A DNA stretch of 64,000 nt from assembly GCF_003075095.1 (NCBI RefSeq), contig NZ_QCZF01000002.1, forward strand, positions 434,001-498,000, read 5' to 3'. Shown piece by piece: positions 44,259 to 52,537 of this stretch. Position 1 is the first letter of the stretch; each line of letters starts with the position of its first letter. The stretch comes from Blastococcus litoris. Lineage in GTDB: Bacteria > Actinomycetota > Actinomycetes > Mycobacteriales > Geodermatophilaceae. Both the position numbers and the translations under genes were made by a program. The notes beneath the pieces are model-generated. The model was not told where the DNA came from. It saw only the letters and a list, made by a program, of their open reading frames with translations, and searched no databases.

Positions 44259-45041
44259 ATGGCGGCTGAACTGACCTTGCAGGACGTGAGCCTGCAGTTC
44301 GGTGGCATCAAGGTGCTGCAGGAGGTGAGCTTCTCCGTCGAGCCCGGCCAGATCTTCGGCCTGGTCGGCCCGAACGGAGCCGGCAAGACCTCGCTCTTCA
44401 ACTGCATCAGCGGGCACTACAAGCCGACCTCCGGCACCGTGCGGATCGACGGCACCGAAGTCCAGGGTGCGCGTCCGGCCACCCTCGCCAAGCACGGCCT
44501 GGCCCGGACGTTCCAGCACCCGGCGCTGCAGCTGCACGCGACGGTGCTGGAGAACGTCCTGCTCGGGGCCCACACCCGGCTGCCCGGCGGCGCGCTCGAG
44601 TGGGCGGTGCGGACGCCGCGCACGCGGCGCAGCGAGAAGCAGCTGCGGGCCGAGGCGCTCGACCTCCTGGAGCGCAACAGCCTCGGCTGGGCCGCCCACC
44701 TGCCGGCCGACGAGCTGTCGCACGGCCTGCACAAGGGCGTGGAGCTGTGCCGCGCGCTGCTCATGCGGCCGAAGCTGCTCCTCCTCGACGAGCCGGCCGC
44801 CGGCCTGCCGCACGCGGAGGTGGAGCACCTCATCGCCACCGTCCGGCGGCTGCGCGCCGAGGACGACATCACCGTCGTCATCGTCGAGCACCACATGGGC
44901 CTCATCGCGGCGCTCACCGACCGCGTCGTCGTCCTCGACCACGGGGCGAAGCTCATGGAGGGGACGGCCGCCGAGGCCCAGTCCGACCCCCGCGTCATCG
45001 AGGCCTACATCGGGAAGGACGCGGCCGATGACGCTGCTTGA
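44259..45041 (+). CDS. livG: Branched-chain-type ABC transporter ATP-binding protein (LivG-like)
   Basis: 260 residues. Walker A is GLVGPNGAGKTSLFNCISGH, the LivG-type insertion TFQHPALQLHATVLENVLLG follows, the signature is an unusual ELSHGLHKGVELCRALLMRP in place of a canonical LSYGQQ, Walker B is KLLLLDEPAAGLPH, and the H-loop is VIVEHHMG. It drives an importer of the branched-chain amino acid/aromatic acid type with the LivF, LivH, LivM and binding-protein genes that follow. Given the neighbours, an aromatic carboxylate such as protocatechuate, vanillate or syringate is the probable cargo. First gene of a five-gene operon. Confidence 0.93.
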   Translation: MAAELTLQDVSLQFGGIKVLQEVSFSVEPGQIFGLVGPNGAGKTSLFNCISGHYKPTSGTVRIDGTEVQGARPATLAKHGLARTFQHPALQLHATVLENVLLGAHTRLPGGALEWAVRTPRTRRSEKQLRAEALDLLERNSLGWAAHLPADELSHGLHKGVELCRALLMRPKLLLLDEPAAGLPHAEVEHLIATVRRLRAEDDITVVIVEHHMGLIAALTDRVVVLDHGAKLMEGTAAEAQSDPRVIEAYIGKDAADDAA

Positions 45042-45738
45042 GCTCGAGGGCGTCACCGCCTCGTACGGGCCCGTCCAGGTGCTCGACGAGGTCTCGCTGA
45101 GCGTCCCGGACAACGGCGCGGTCGGCATCCTCGGCGCCAACGGCGCCGGCAAGACCACCACCCTGCGCGCGATCAGCGGCTCGGTCCGGGCGGGCGGGCG
45201 CATCGTGTTCGACGGCACGGACATCCGTGGCCTGCGGCCCGACCAGGTCGCCGCGCGCGGCATCGCGCACGTGCCGGAGGGCCGCGGCACGTTGGGTGAC
45301 CTCACCGTCCGCGAGAACCTCATGGTCGGCGCCTACCTGCGCAAGGACCGCAAGGCCGTCGACCAGGACGTCGAGTACTGCCTGGACCTGTTCCCGAACC
45401 TGCGGGACCGGATCACGTCGAACGCCTCGGCGCTGTCCGGCGGCGAGCAGCAGATGCTCGCCGTGTCCCGCGCCATCATGTCCAAGCCGCGCCTGCTGCT
45501 GCTCGACGAGGCCTCGCTGGGTCTCGCCCCCAGCACCGCGAGGAACGTCTACGACGCGATCCGGCGGCTGCGCACCGAGTCCGGCATCGCGATGCTCGTG
45601 GTCGAGCAGAACGCCAACCTCGCCTTCACCCTCGTCGACAGCGCCACGGTCCTGGAGACCGGCCGGAACGTGCTCACGGGCACGTCCGCGGAGCTCAGGG
45701 GCATGGACGAGATCCGTCGCGCGTACCTAGGAGGCTGA
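45028..45738 (+). CDS. livF: Branched-chain-type ABC transporter ATP-binding protein (LivF-like)
   Basis: 236 residues, overlapping livG by 14 bp. Walker A GILGANGAGKTTTLRAISGS, VPEGRGTLGDLTVRENLMVG (LivF hallmark), signature ALSGGEQQMLAVSRAIMSKP, Walker B RLLLLDEASLGLAPSTARNV and the H-loop region replaced by VVEQNANLAF, as is normal for LivF. Works with LivG on the cytoplasmic face of the importer. Confidence 0.95.
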   Translation: MTLLELEGVTASYGPVQVLDEVSLSVPDNGAVGILGANGAGKTTTLRAISGSVRAGGRIVFDGTDIRGLRPDQVAARGIAHVPEGRGTLGDLTVRENLMVGAYLRKDRKAVDQDVEYCLDLFPNLRDRITSNASALSGGEQQMLAVSRAIMSKPRLLLLDEASLGLAPSTARNVYDAIRRLRTESGIAMLVVEQNANLAFTLVDSATVLETGRNVLTGTSAELRGMDEIRRAYLGG

Positions 45739-45741
45739 CCC

Positions 45742-46623
45742 GTGGGAGAGTTCGTCCAGCTCGTGGTCGACGGCCTGTCGACCGGCTCGGTCTACGCCGC
45801 CCTCGCCCTGGCGATCGTGCTGGTGCACTCGGCGACCGGGCTGATCAACTTCGCGCAGGGCGGCATGGCCGTCCTGGCCGCGTACGTCGCGTGGGTGCTG
45901 ACCAACCAGGGCGTGCCGCTCGTGCTCGCCATCCTGGGCTCGATCGTCTTCTCGTTCGCCCTGGGGGCCGTGCTCGAGCGCTACCTGATGCGGCGGTTCG
46001 AGCGGGGTGACCCCGACACCGCCGTCGTCGTCACGGTCGGTCTGCTGACGCTGATCACCGGGATCGCCGGCTGGCTCTGGTCGTACAACAACCAGCAGTT
46101 CCCGTCGCTGTTCCCCCTCGACACGGTGGAGTTCCTGGGGGTGGCGATCAGCATCCGCTCCATCGGCACCACCCTGGTGATCGTCGCGGTGATGATCCTG
46201 ATGCAGCTGCTGTTCGTGCGGACGAAGCTCGGCCTGGCGCTGCGGGCGGTCGCGATCAACCCGCAGTCCGCGGCCTTCTCCGGGCTCCCCGTCGGCCGGC
46301 TGCTCATGGTCGGCTGGGGCCTCGCGGCGGTGCTCGGCGCCGTCGCCGGCGCGCTCGTGGCGCCGCAGCTCACGCTGACGCCGGGGATGCTCGACAGCGC
46401 CCTGGTGTACGCGCTGGCCGCGGTCATCCTCGGCGGCCTCACCAGCCCGATCGGCGTGGTCGTCGCCGCCTGGATGATCGGCATCCTCGAGAACCTGGCC
46501 GCTGTCTACGTCCCCTTCATCGGCCACGACCTGAAGATCGCCGTGCCGTTCATCCTGCTGTTCGTCGTCCTCATCGTCCGACCTCAGGGCCTGTTCGGCC
46601 GGAAGACCGTGGTGCGCGTGTGA
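45742..46623 (+). CDS. livH: Branched-chain-type ABC transporter permease (LivH-like)
   Basis: 293 residues from a GTG three bases after the livF stop. Seven to eight membrane segments with the LivH signature LVVDGLSTGSVYAALALAIV and GLINFAQGGMAVLAAYVAWV near the N-terminus, and RAVAINPQSAAFSGLPVGRL in the cytoplasmic coupling loop. It pairs with LivM to form the import channel. The stop overlaps the livM start. Confidence 0.94.
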   Translation: MGEFVQLVVDGLSTGSVYAALALAIVLVHSATGLINFAQGGMAVLAAYVAWVLTNQGVPLVLAILGSIVFSFALGAVLERYLMRRFERGDPDTAVVVTVGLLTLITGIAGWLWSYNNQQFPSLFPLDTVEFLGVAISIRSIGTTLVIVAVMILMQLLFVRTKLGLALRAVAINPQSAAFSGLPVGRLLMVGWGLAAVLGAVAGALVAPQLTLTPGMLDSALVYALAAVILGGLTSPIGVVVAAWMIGILENLAAVYVPFIGHDLKIAVPFILLFVVLIVRPQGLFGRKTVVRV

Positions 46624-47756
46624 TGGCCTCCTCGAAGACCTCGTCCTCGGCGACGTCCGCCTCGGCGACGGCCGCGGGCTCGCCCGCCGGCCCGCCGGCC
46701 GCGTCGTGGCGGCAACGCCCGTGGGTGCGCTGGGGGACCCCGCTGCTGATCGTCGCCGTGCTCGCCGTGATCCCCCTCCTGGGGACGGAGTTCCAGAACG
46801 AGACGATGGCCCGCATCGGCGTCTTCGCCGTCGCGGTGCTGGGGCTCAACGTGGTGATGGGCTACACCGGCCAGGTCTCGCTCGGCCAGATCTTCTTCCT
46901 CGGCTTCGGCGCGTACGTCACCGCGTACGGGGTCCAGCAGGAGTGGAACATCGTCCTGGTCTTCGTGCTGGCGACCCTGCTCCCGGCCGTGGCGGGCCTG
47001 CTCGTGGCGCTGGCCGCAGCGCGCCTGGGCGGGCTCGCGATCGCGATGGTGACGATCGCGCTGCCCATCGTCGGCGTACCGCTGGCCAAGCGGCTCAGCG
47101 ACTACACCGGCGGCTCGCAGGGCCTCTCGGCGCGCTTCGCCGAGTCGCCGGAGGGCAGCGGGCTCTACGACGACCAGTGGCAGCTCTACCTCGTGATCGC
47201 CATCGGCGGGGTGGTGTTCCTCCTGACGTACTTCCTGGTCCGCGGGAAGTACGGCCGGGCGTTCGCCATCGTCAAGGGCAACGAGAACGTGGCCGCCTCG
47301 ATGGGCATCTCGCCCTACCGGTACAAGGTGCTCGCCTTCACCATCGCGTCGGCCATCGGCGGCGTGAGCGGCTTCCTCTACATGCTCGTCATCCAGTACA
47401 CGTCGCCGGAGACCATGAGCTTCGGGCACTCGATCGAGCTGCTCGCCGCCATGGTCATCGGCGGCGCGGGCAGCATCGTGGGATCCCTGCTCGGCGGGGC
47501 CTTCTACGTGCTCGTCCCGCAGCTGACGAACCAGGTCGACGCGAGCCTCACGGCGCTGCTCCAGGGCGCGATCCTGCTGGTCGTCCTGTTCGTCCTCCCC
47601 GGCGGCCTCGCGTCGCTGCCCCGCGCGCTGGGCCGCGGACGCCGGCGCCTGCGCGCCGGCCGCGGCACCGCCGCGCCACCGACCACTCCGTCATCGACCC
47701 CCGGGTCGGGCACCGCGGCGGAGCAACCCGAGACAGAGAGGCAAGGTCACGCATGA
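46623..47756 (+). CDS. livM: Branched-chain-type ABC transporter permease (LivM-like)
   Basis: 377 residues; the ATG overlapping the livH stop is chosen, though a GTG three bases earlier is possible. After a low-complexity Ser/Ala N-terminal tail, about eight membrane segments follow, with VVMGYTGQVSLGQIFFLGFG (LivM hallmark), RAFAIVKGNENVAASMGISP in the coupling loop and SIELLAAMVIGGAGSIVGSL. The C-terminus has a charged, Pro/Thr-rich tail. Forms the membrane channel with LivH. Confidence 0.93.
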   Translation: MASSKTSSSATSASATAAGSPAGPPAASWRQRPWVRWGTPLLIVAVLAVIPLLGTEFQNETMARIGVFAVAVLGLNVVMGYTGQVSLGQIFFLGFGAYVTAYGVQQEWNIVLVFVLATLLPAVAGLLVALAAARLGGLAIAMVTIALPIVGVPLAKRLSDYTGGSQGLSARFAESPEGSGLYDDQWQLYLVIAIGGVVFLLTYFLVRGKYGRAFAIVKGNENVAASMGISPYRYKVLAFTIASAIGGVSGFLYMLVIQYTSPETMSFGHSIELLAAMVIGGAGSIVGSLLGGAFYVLVPQLTNQVDASLTALLQGAILLVVLFVLPGGLASLPRALGRGRRRLRAGRGTAAPPTTPSSTPGSGTAAEQPETERQGHA

Positions 47757-49015
47757 ACAGGCACTTTCGATCGCGCAGAGCGGTCGGCATCGCCGCGGTG
47801 TCGGCGCTCGCGCTGACGATCACCGCGTGCGGCGGCGGGGACGACGCCGGTCGCGGCGGCGACGCCGCCGAGGGAGCGCCGAGCCCGGGCATCACCGACG
47901 ACTCGATCACGCTGGGCATCACCACCCCGCTCAGCGGCGCCACCGCGGGACCGGGCACCTGCACCGTCGCCGGCGTCAAGGCGTACTTCGGCATGAAGAA
48001 CGCCGAGGGCGGCGTCGAGTTCGGGGACGGGAAGACCCGCACCGTCGAGATCGAGGCGCTGGACGACACCTACGACCCGCAGCAGGCCAAGGCGAACTAC
48101 GACCAGCTCAAGGACGACGTCTTCGCCATGACCGCGGGGCTGGGCACGCCCACCAACCGTGCGTGGCGCGAGGCCGCCATCGCCGACGAGGTGCCGCAGG
48201 CGCTGATCATGACCGGTGACCCGATCTTCAGCGACGCCGAGGAGAGCCCGTGGCAGCTCGGCTTCGTGCCGATCTACCAGAACGAGGGCCAGGCCTTCGG
48301 TGAGCTCCTCGCGACGTCGTCCGGGGACCACAAGGTCGCGATCCTGTCGCAGAACGACGACTACGGAGAGGGCTACGTCGAGGGCTTCAAGCGCGGCATC
48401 GAGGGCGCCGACAACATCGAGATCGTCGACGAGCTGACCTACGAGGCGACCGACACCTCCGTCGACGCGCAGATCACCGAGCTCGCCAGCAGCGACGCCG
48501 ACATCTTCTTCAACGCGATGTCGGTGACCCCGCTGATGATCTCCGCGCTGCAGAAGGCGCAGCAGGTGGGCTGGACGCCGAGCTGGTTCCTGCCGTCGAA
48601 CACGTCGAGCCCGGGGGCCATCCTCGAGCCCGGCGGCGCGGCTGCCTACCCCGGCATCTTCTCCGTGGCGTTCTCGAAGACGCCGCAGAGCCCGGCCTTC
48701 GCCCAGGACGAGGACGTCGTCGAGTACCTCGCCGCCCTCAAGGAGTACGGCGACTACCCGGACCCGCCGGCGTTCCCGCACTGCCAGTGGAGCTGGATGG
48801 TCGGCGCGACGCTCGAGCAGGCCTTCCAGAACATGGAGGAGCCGACCCGCGACAGCTTCATGGAGGCCCTGCGCTCGATCGAGGACTTCCAGGCGCCGCT
48901 CATGCTGCCCGACACCGCGGTGAACACCACCGAGGACGGTCAGCCCGCGGTGTCGTCGGTGGTCGTGCAGAAGTTCAACGGCCGCGGCTACGACACGGTC
49001 GAGACCTTCGAGTGA
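47753..49015 (+). CDS. ABC transporter substrate-binding lipoprotein (LivK type, aromatic acid importer)
   Basis: 420 residues, the ATG overlapping livM by four bases. The signal peptide ends in a lipobox (LALTITACGGG), followed by an acidic Gly/Asp linker. The mature protein is a type I periplasmic-binding fold: DDSITLGITTPLSGATAGPG, RTVEIEALDDTYDPQQAKAN, KVAILSQNDDYGEGYVEGFK, GIEGADNIEIVDELTYEATD. This Peripla_BP_6 branch contains receptors for benzoate-type acids as well as amino acids; its position between ligM and the lig lower-pathway operon favours an aromatic or dicarboxylic acid. Followed by a strong terminator. Confidence 0.92.
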   Translation: MNRHFRSRRAVGIAAVSALALTITACGGGDDAGRGGDAAEGAPSPGITDDSITLGITTPLSGATAGPGTCTVAGVKAYFGMKNAEGGVEFGDGKTRTVEIEALDDTYDPQQAKANYDQLKDDVFAMTAGLGTPTNRAWREAAIADEVPQALIMTGDPIFSDAEESPWQLGFVPIYQNEGQAFGELLATSSGDHKVAILSQNDDYGEGYVEGFKRGIEGADNIEIVDELTYEATDTSVDAQITELASSDADIFFNAMSVTPLMISALQKAQQVGWTPSWFLPSNTSSPGAILEPGGAAAYPGIFSVAFSKTPQSPAFAQDEDVVEYLAALKEYGDYPDPPAFPHCQWSWMVGATLEQAFQNMEEPTRDSFMEALRSIEDFQAPLMLPDTAVNTTEDGQPAVSSVVVQKFNGRGYDTVETFE

Positions 49016-49032
49016 CCCGCAGCTGATGCGGA

Positions 49033-49062
49033 GGGGCGGCCCGTCCCCGGACGGGCCGCCCC
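49033..49062 (+). terminator. Terminator of the ABC importer operon
   Basis: Perfect 14-bp stem, GGGGCGGCCCGTCC at 49033-49046 with GGACGGGCCGCCCC at 49049-49062, followed by a short pyrimidine stretch. Confidence 0.85.
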
Positions 49063-49080
49063 GTCTCCCAACCCCGCCCC

Positions 49081-49127
49081 GGATTGACGACAGGATTGTT
49101 GGCAATCCGGGGCGCCTGGGATAGCGT
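49081..49127 (+). promoter_or_regulatory. Promoter and autoregulatory operator of the GntR/lig lower-pathway operon
   Basis: GGATTG-TTGG-CAATCC at 49093-49108 is a perfect inverted repeat, and its core ATTGTTGGCAAT resembles the element at 44168-44179. A further GGATTG occurs at 49081-49086. TTGGCA (49099-49104) and TAGCGT (49122-49127) with 17-bp spacing form a good -35/-10. The -10 ends 6 bp before the GntR ATG, so the mRNA is probably leaderless. Confidence 0.55.
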
Positions 49128-49133
49128 GCCGGC

Positions 49134-49775
49134 ATGGCTTCCGCAGCTCAGGCGACAGCGGAGCGGGCGCTCCGCGAGGCGATCCTCCGGGGGGACATGC
49201 CGCCCGGGTACCGGCTGGTCGAGGCCGAGCTGGTGGCGCTGACCGGCGTGAGCCGCAGCGCCGTCCGGCTGGCGATCGACGCGCTCGCGGCCGAAGGCCT
49301 GGTCGAGCGGATCCAGAACAAGGGCGCGCGGGTGCGGGTCGTCTCCACCGAGGAGGCCATCGCCATCACCGAGTGCCGGATGCCCCTCGAGGGCCTGCTC
49401 GCGCGCAAGGCCGCCGAGCGGCTGACCGACTCCGAGGCCGACCGGCTCCGCGCGCACCTGCACACCATGGTCGCCGCCGTCGACTCCGGCGACGTCCTCA
49501 AGTACTCCGCGCTCATCCAGCAGCTGCACGGCATGGTCGGCGAGGCCGCTCGCCACCCGATCGCGGCCGATCTCGTCGGCCGGCTGCAGGCCCAACTGGT
49601 CCGCCACCAGTTCCGGCTCTCGCTGCGGCCCGGTCGTCCCCGCGTGAGCCTGGGAGAGCTGAGCGAGCTGGTCCACGCCATCACCGAGCGCGACCCCGAC
49701 CGTGCCGAGGCCGCGGCGACCTCCCACTTCCGCAGCGTCATCACGGCGCTGTCCGAGACGGCCCCGGAATCCTGA
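49134..49775 (+). CDS. GntR-family regulator (FadR/FCD type) of the lig operon
   Basis: 213 residues from ATG without a Shine-Dalgarno. The winged helix is AERALREAILRGDMPPGYRL, VEAELVALTGVSRSAVRLAI, DALAAEGLVERIQNKGARVR, and the C-terminal FCD helical effector domain includes AITECRMPLEGLLARKAAER and VVHAITERDPDRAEAAATSH-like metal/ligand positions (actual reading SELVHAITERDPDRAEAAAT). FCD GntR proteins respond to carboxylic acids, so a ring-cleavage product or 3-O-methylgallate/gallate may be the effector. It is the first gene of the operon ligK-ligU-VOC-DUF1932-ligJ and probably controls the ABC importer through a related operator. Confidence 0.9.
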   Translation: MASAAQATAERALREAILRGDMPPGYRLVEAELVALTGVSRSAVRLAIDALAAEGLVERIQNKGARVRVVSTEEAIAITECRMPLEGLLARKAAERLTDSEADRLRAHLHTMVAAVDSGDVLKYSALIQQLHGMVGEAARHPIAADLVGRLQAQLVRHQFRLSLRPGRPRVSLGELSELVHAITERDPDRAEAAATSHFRSVITALSETAPES

Positions 49776-49783
49776 GGAGCAGC

Positions 49784-50485
49784 GTGAGAACCGTCGTCGT
49801 CACCGATCCGCCCCGCGCCGACGCGGGCGACGCCGAGACCCTCGGCGCGTTCGGCGTCGCCACCGTGCACGAGGCGCTGGGACGGATCGGCTACCTCGGC
49901 CCCGAGTTCCGGCCGGCCTGGTCCGGCGCGCGCACCGGCGGCACGGCGGTGACGGTGCTCTGCTGGCCCGGCGACAACCTGATGATCCACGTCGCCGTCG
50001 AGCAGTGCCGGCCCGGCGACCTGCTCGTCGTCGGGACCAACTCGCCGTCCACCGACGGGTTGTTCGGCGAGCTGTTCGCCACGGCCCTGGCGCGCCGGGG
50101 TGTCCGCGGCGTGGTCCTGGGCTGCGGCGTGCGCGACGTGGCCGAGCTGCGCGAGATGGGCTTCCCGGCCTGGTCCCGGGCGGTGAGCGCGCAGGGGTCG
50201 GTCAAGGCGACGGCCGGCGCCGTGAACGTGCCGATCGTGCTCGGCGGCCAGACGATCCACCCGGGAGACGTCGTCCTGGCCGACGACGACGGCGTGATGG
50301 TCGTCCCGCGCGCCGACGTGCCGCGCGCGCTCACCGCGTCGCAGGCGCGCATCGACAAGGAGGCCGCCAGCCGGGCCGCCTTCCAGCAGGGCGAGCTGGG
50401 CCTGGACCGGTACGGCCTGCGGGACCAGCTGCCCGCTTTCGGCATCGAGTACGTCGCCTACGAGGAGTGGATGGGGGAGCGGTGA
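49784..50485 (+). CDS. ligK: 4-carboxy-4-hydroxy-2-oxoadipate aldolase (RraA-fold)
   Basis: 233 residues from a GTG with TGAGGAGCAGC upstream. The RraA/HMG-aldolase fold is clear: FGVATVHEALGRIGYLGPEF, LMIHVAVEQCRPGDLLVVGT, STDGLFGELFATALARRGVR, VVLGCGVRDVAELREMGFPA (the Arg-Asp metal/pyruvate site) and IHPGDVVLADDDGVMVVPRA. It splits 4-carboxy-4-hydroxy-2-oxoadipate to pyruvate and oxaloacetate, the last step of the protocatechuate 4,5 and gallate pathways. The ligK-ligU-ligJ set on one operon supports this over other RraA-like roles. Confidence 0.92.
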   Translation: MRTVVVTDPPRADAGDAETLGAFGVATVHEALGRIGYLGPEFRPAWSGARTGGTAVTVLCWPGDNLMIHVAVEQCRPGDLLVVGTNSPSTDGLFGELFATALARRGVRGVVLGCGVRDVAELREMGFPAWSRAVSAQGSVKATAGAVNVPIVLGGQTIHPGDVVLADDDGVMVVPRADVPRALTASQARIDKEAASRAAFQQGELGLDRYGLRDQLPAFGIEYVAYEEWMGER

Positions 50486-51561
50486 CCTACGACGAGACGG
50501 GCGTCCGCGCCACGATGCTGCGCGGTGGCACGTCGCGCGGGCTGTTCCTCGAGGCGGGGGACCTGCCCGCCGACCCCGCGGAGCGCGACGACCTGCTGCT
50601 GCGGCTGATGGGCACCCCCGACCCGCGGCAGATCGACGGTCTCGGCGGTGCCACGACGCTGACCAGCAAGGTGGCGGTCGTCTCGCCGTCCGACGACCCG
50701 GACGTCGACGTCGACTACCTGTTCCTCCAGCTGGGCGTCGACGAGGCCACGGTCAGCGACCGGCAGAACTGCGGCAACATCCTGGCCGGCGTCGGCCCGT
50801 TCGCCGTCGAGCGCGGTCTCGTCCCCGCCGGCGGGGACGAGACGAGCGTGCGGATCCGGATGGTGAACTCCGACAGCGTCGCCGTCGCGACCTTCCCGAC
50901 CCCGGGTGGGCGGGTCGAGTACCGCGGCGACGTCGCGATCGCGGGCGTCCCGGGGACGGCCGCCCCCGTCGTCCTCGCGTTCACCGACACCGAGGGGTCG
51001 GCCACCGGCGCCCTGCTGCCGACCGGGAACGTCCGCGACACCGTCGAGGGCATCGAGGTCACCTGCGTCGACAACGGCATGCCGGTCGTCCTCGCGACCG
51101 CGGAGTCCTTCGGCCTCACCGGCCACGAGTCCCACGAGCAGCTGGCCGCGGACGCCGCGCTCCTCGACCGGATCGACGCCTTCCGCCGCAAGGCCGCCCA
51201 GCTCATGGGCATGGGTGACGTCTCCCGCGCCTCGGTACCCAAGACCGTCCTGGTGGCCCCGGCTGCCGACGGCGGGCAGGTCAGCACCCGGTCGTTCATC
51301 CCGGTGCAGCCGCACACCTCGATCGGCGTCCTGGGCGCGGTCAGCGTCGTCACCGGGATGCTGCTGCCGGGTGCCGTCGGCCACGAGCTCACCGCCGGCT
51401 GGCCCCGGGACACCTCGCAGGTCGACGTCGAGCACCCCACGGGGCACCTGCTCGTCGACGTCGTCGTCGACGGCTCCGTCACCCCGCCGAGGGTGGTCCG
51501 CTCCGGGGTCGTCCGCACCGCCCGCAAGCTCTTCGACGGCACCGCCTACCCCCGCGCCTGA
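50482..51561 (+). CDS. ligU: 4-oxalomesaconate tautomerase (PrpF family)
   Basis: 359 residues from a GTG overlapping ligK by four bases. PrpF-family features are VRATMLRGGTSRGLFLEAGD, IDGLGGATTLTSKVAVVSPS, SDRQNCGNILAGVGPFAVER, VRIRMVNSDSVAVATFPTPG, CVDNGMPVVLATAESFGLTG, VSRASVPKTVLVAPAADGGQ and a C-terminal VEHPTGHLLVDVVVDGS. Relatives LigU and GalD isomerise 4-oxalomesaconate (a 1,3-allylic shift) before hydration by LigJ/GalB. The conserved Cys and Lys sites of the family can be seen (NCGNI, TSKV). Confidence 0.93.
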   Translation: MTYDETGVRATMLRGGTSRGLFLEAGDLPADPAERDDLLLRLMGTPDPRQIDGLGGATTLTSKVAVVSPSDDPDVDVDYLFLQLGVDEATVSDRQNCGNILAGVGPFAVERGLVPAGGDETSVRIRMVNSDSVAVATFPTPGGRVEYRGDVAIAGVPGTAAPVVLAFTDTEGSATGALLPTGNVRDTVEGIEVTCVDNGMPVVLATAESFGLTGHESHEQLAADAALLDRIDAFRRKAAQLMGMGDVSRASVPKTVLVAPAADGGQVSTRSFIPVQPHTSIGVLGAVSVVTGMLLPGAVGHELTAGWPRDTSQVDVEHPTGHLLVDVVVDGSVTPPRVVRSGVVRTARKLFDGTAYPRA

Positions 51562-51586
51562 CCCCCTCGACCCCAGGAGACGCCCC

Positions 51587-52537
51587 GTGCCCCCGCTGCA
51601 CGACATCGCCCACCTCGCCCACATCGAGCTGCTCACGCACAAGCCGGAGGAGAGCCTCGACTTCTTCGTGCGCTACCTCGGGATGACGGAGAACGGCTCG
51701 TCCGGCGACTCGGTGTTCCTGCGGGCGTGGGACGACTACGAGAACACCACCATCAAGCTGACGGCGGCCGCGCAGCCCGGCGTCGGCCGGACGAACTTCC
51801 GCGCCAGCACCCCCGAGGCGCTGCAGCGCCGGGTGGCCGCGATCGAGGCGACGGGGCTCGGCAAGGGCTGGCAGGACGGCGACCCCGGCTACGGCCCGGT
51901 GTACGTGTTCACCGACCCGGACGGCCACGAGATGGGCGTCTACTACGAGACGGAGTGGTACCGGCCGGAGGGCGCCCTGAAGCCGGCGCTGAAGAACCAG
52001 GCCCAGGCGTACCCGGGCCGTGGGGTCAGCGTCCGGCGGATCGACCACATCAACTACCTCGGCGTGAACCCGCAGGAGAACCGCGACTTCTTCGTCGACA
52101 CCCTCGGCGCCATGACCACAGAGCAGATCGTGCTGGACAGCGGCGAGGTCGCCGGCACGTGGACGACGTTCACCAACCAGGGCTACAACGCGGTCTGGAC
52201 CAAGGACAAGACCGGCACCGCCGGCCGGCTGCACCACATCTCGTTCGCCGTCGACAGCCGCGACGACATCATCCGGGCCGCCGACCTCGCCCTCGAGCAC
52301 GGCATCCACATCGAGACCGGGCCGCACAAGCACACGATCCAGCAGAGCTTCTTCCTCTACGTCTGGGAGCCCGCCGGCAACCGGATCGAGCTGGACAACC
52401 CCGCGGCCCGCCTGGTGTTCGCCCCCGACTGGCAGCCGGTCGACTGGTCCGAGGCCGAGCGCGCCAAGGGCCAGGCGTGGGGCCTGCAGACCATCTCGAC
52501 GTTCCACACGCACGGCACGCCGCCGGTCGAGCAGTGA
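51587..52537 (+). CDS. Type I extradiol (VOC-fold) catechol-type dioxygenase
   Basis: 316 residues from a GTG with CCAGGAGACGCCCC upstream. Two tandem VOC modules: the first begins DIAHLAHIELLTHKPEESLD, the second VSVRRIDHINYLGVNPQENR. The second holds the Fe(II) triad His (RIDHIN, about residue 153), His (RLHHISFAVDSRDD, about 219) and Glu (AGNRIELDNPA, about 270), with the acid/base-region His in ETGPHKHTIQQSFFLYVWEP. It should therefore be an active ring-cleavage enzyme, unrelated in fold to LigAB. Its substrate might be a catechol, gallate methyl ether or pyrogallol derivative. Having a second, different extradiol enzyme inside the ligKUJ operon is notable. Confidence 0.9.
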   Translation: MPPLHDIAHLAHIELLTHKPEESLDFFVRYLGMTENGSSGDSVFLRAWDDYENTTIKLTAAAQPGVGRTNFRASTPEALQRRVAAIEATGLGKGWQDGDPGYGPVYVFTDPDGHEMGVYYETEWYRPEGALKPALKNQAQAYPGRGVSVRRIDHINYLGVNPQENRDFFVDTLGAMTTEQIVLDSGEVAGTWTTFTNQGYNAVWTKDKTGTAGRLHHISFAVDSRDDIIRAADLALEHGIHIETGPHKHTIQQSFFLYVWEPAGNRIELDNPAARLVFAPDWQPVDWSEAERAKGQAWGLQTISTFHTHGTPPVEQ

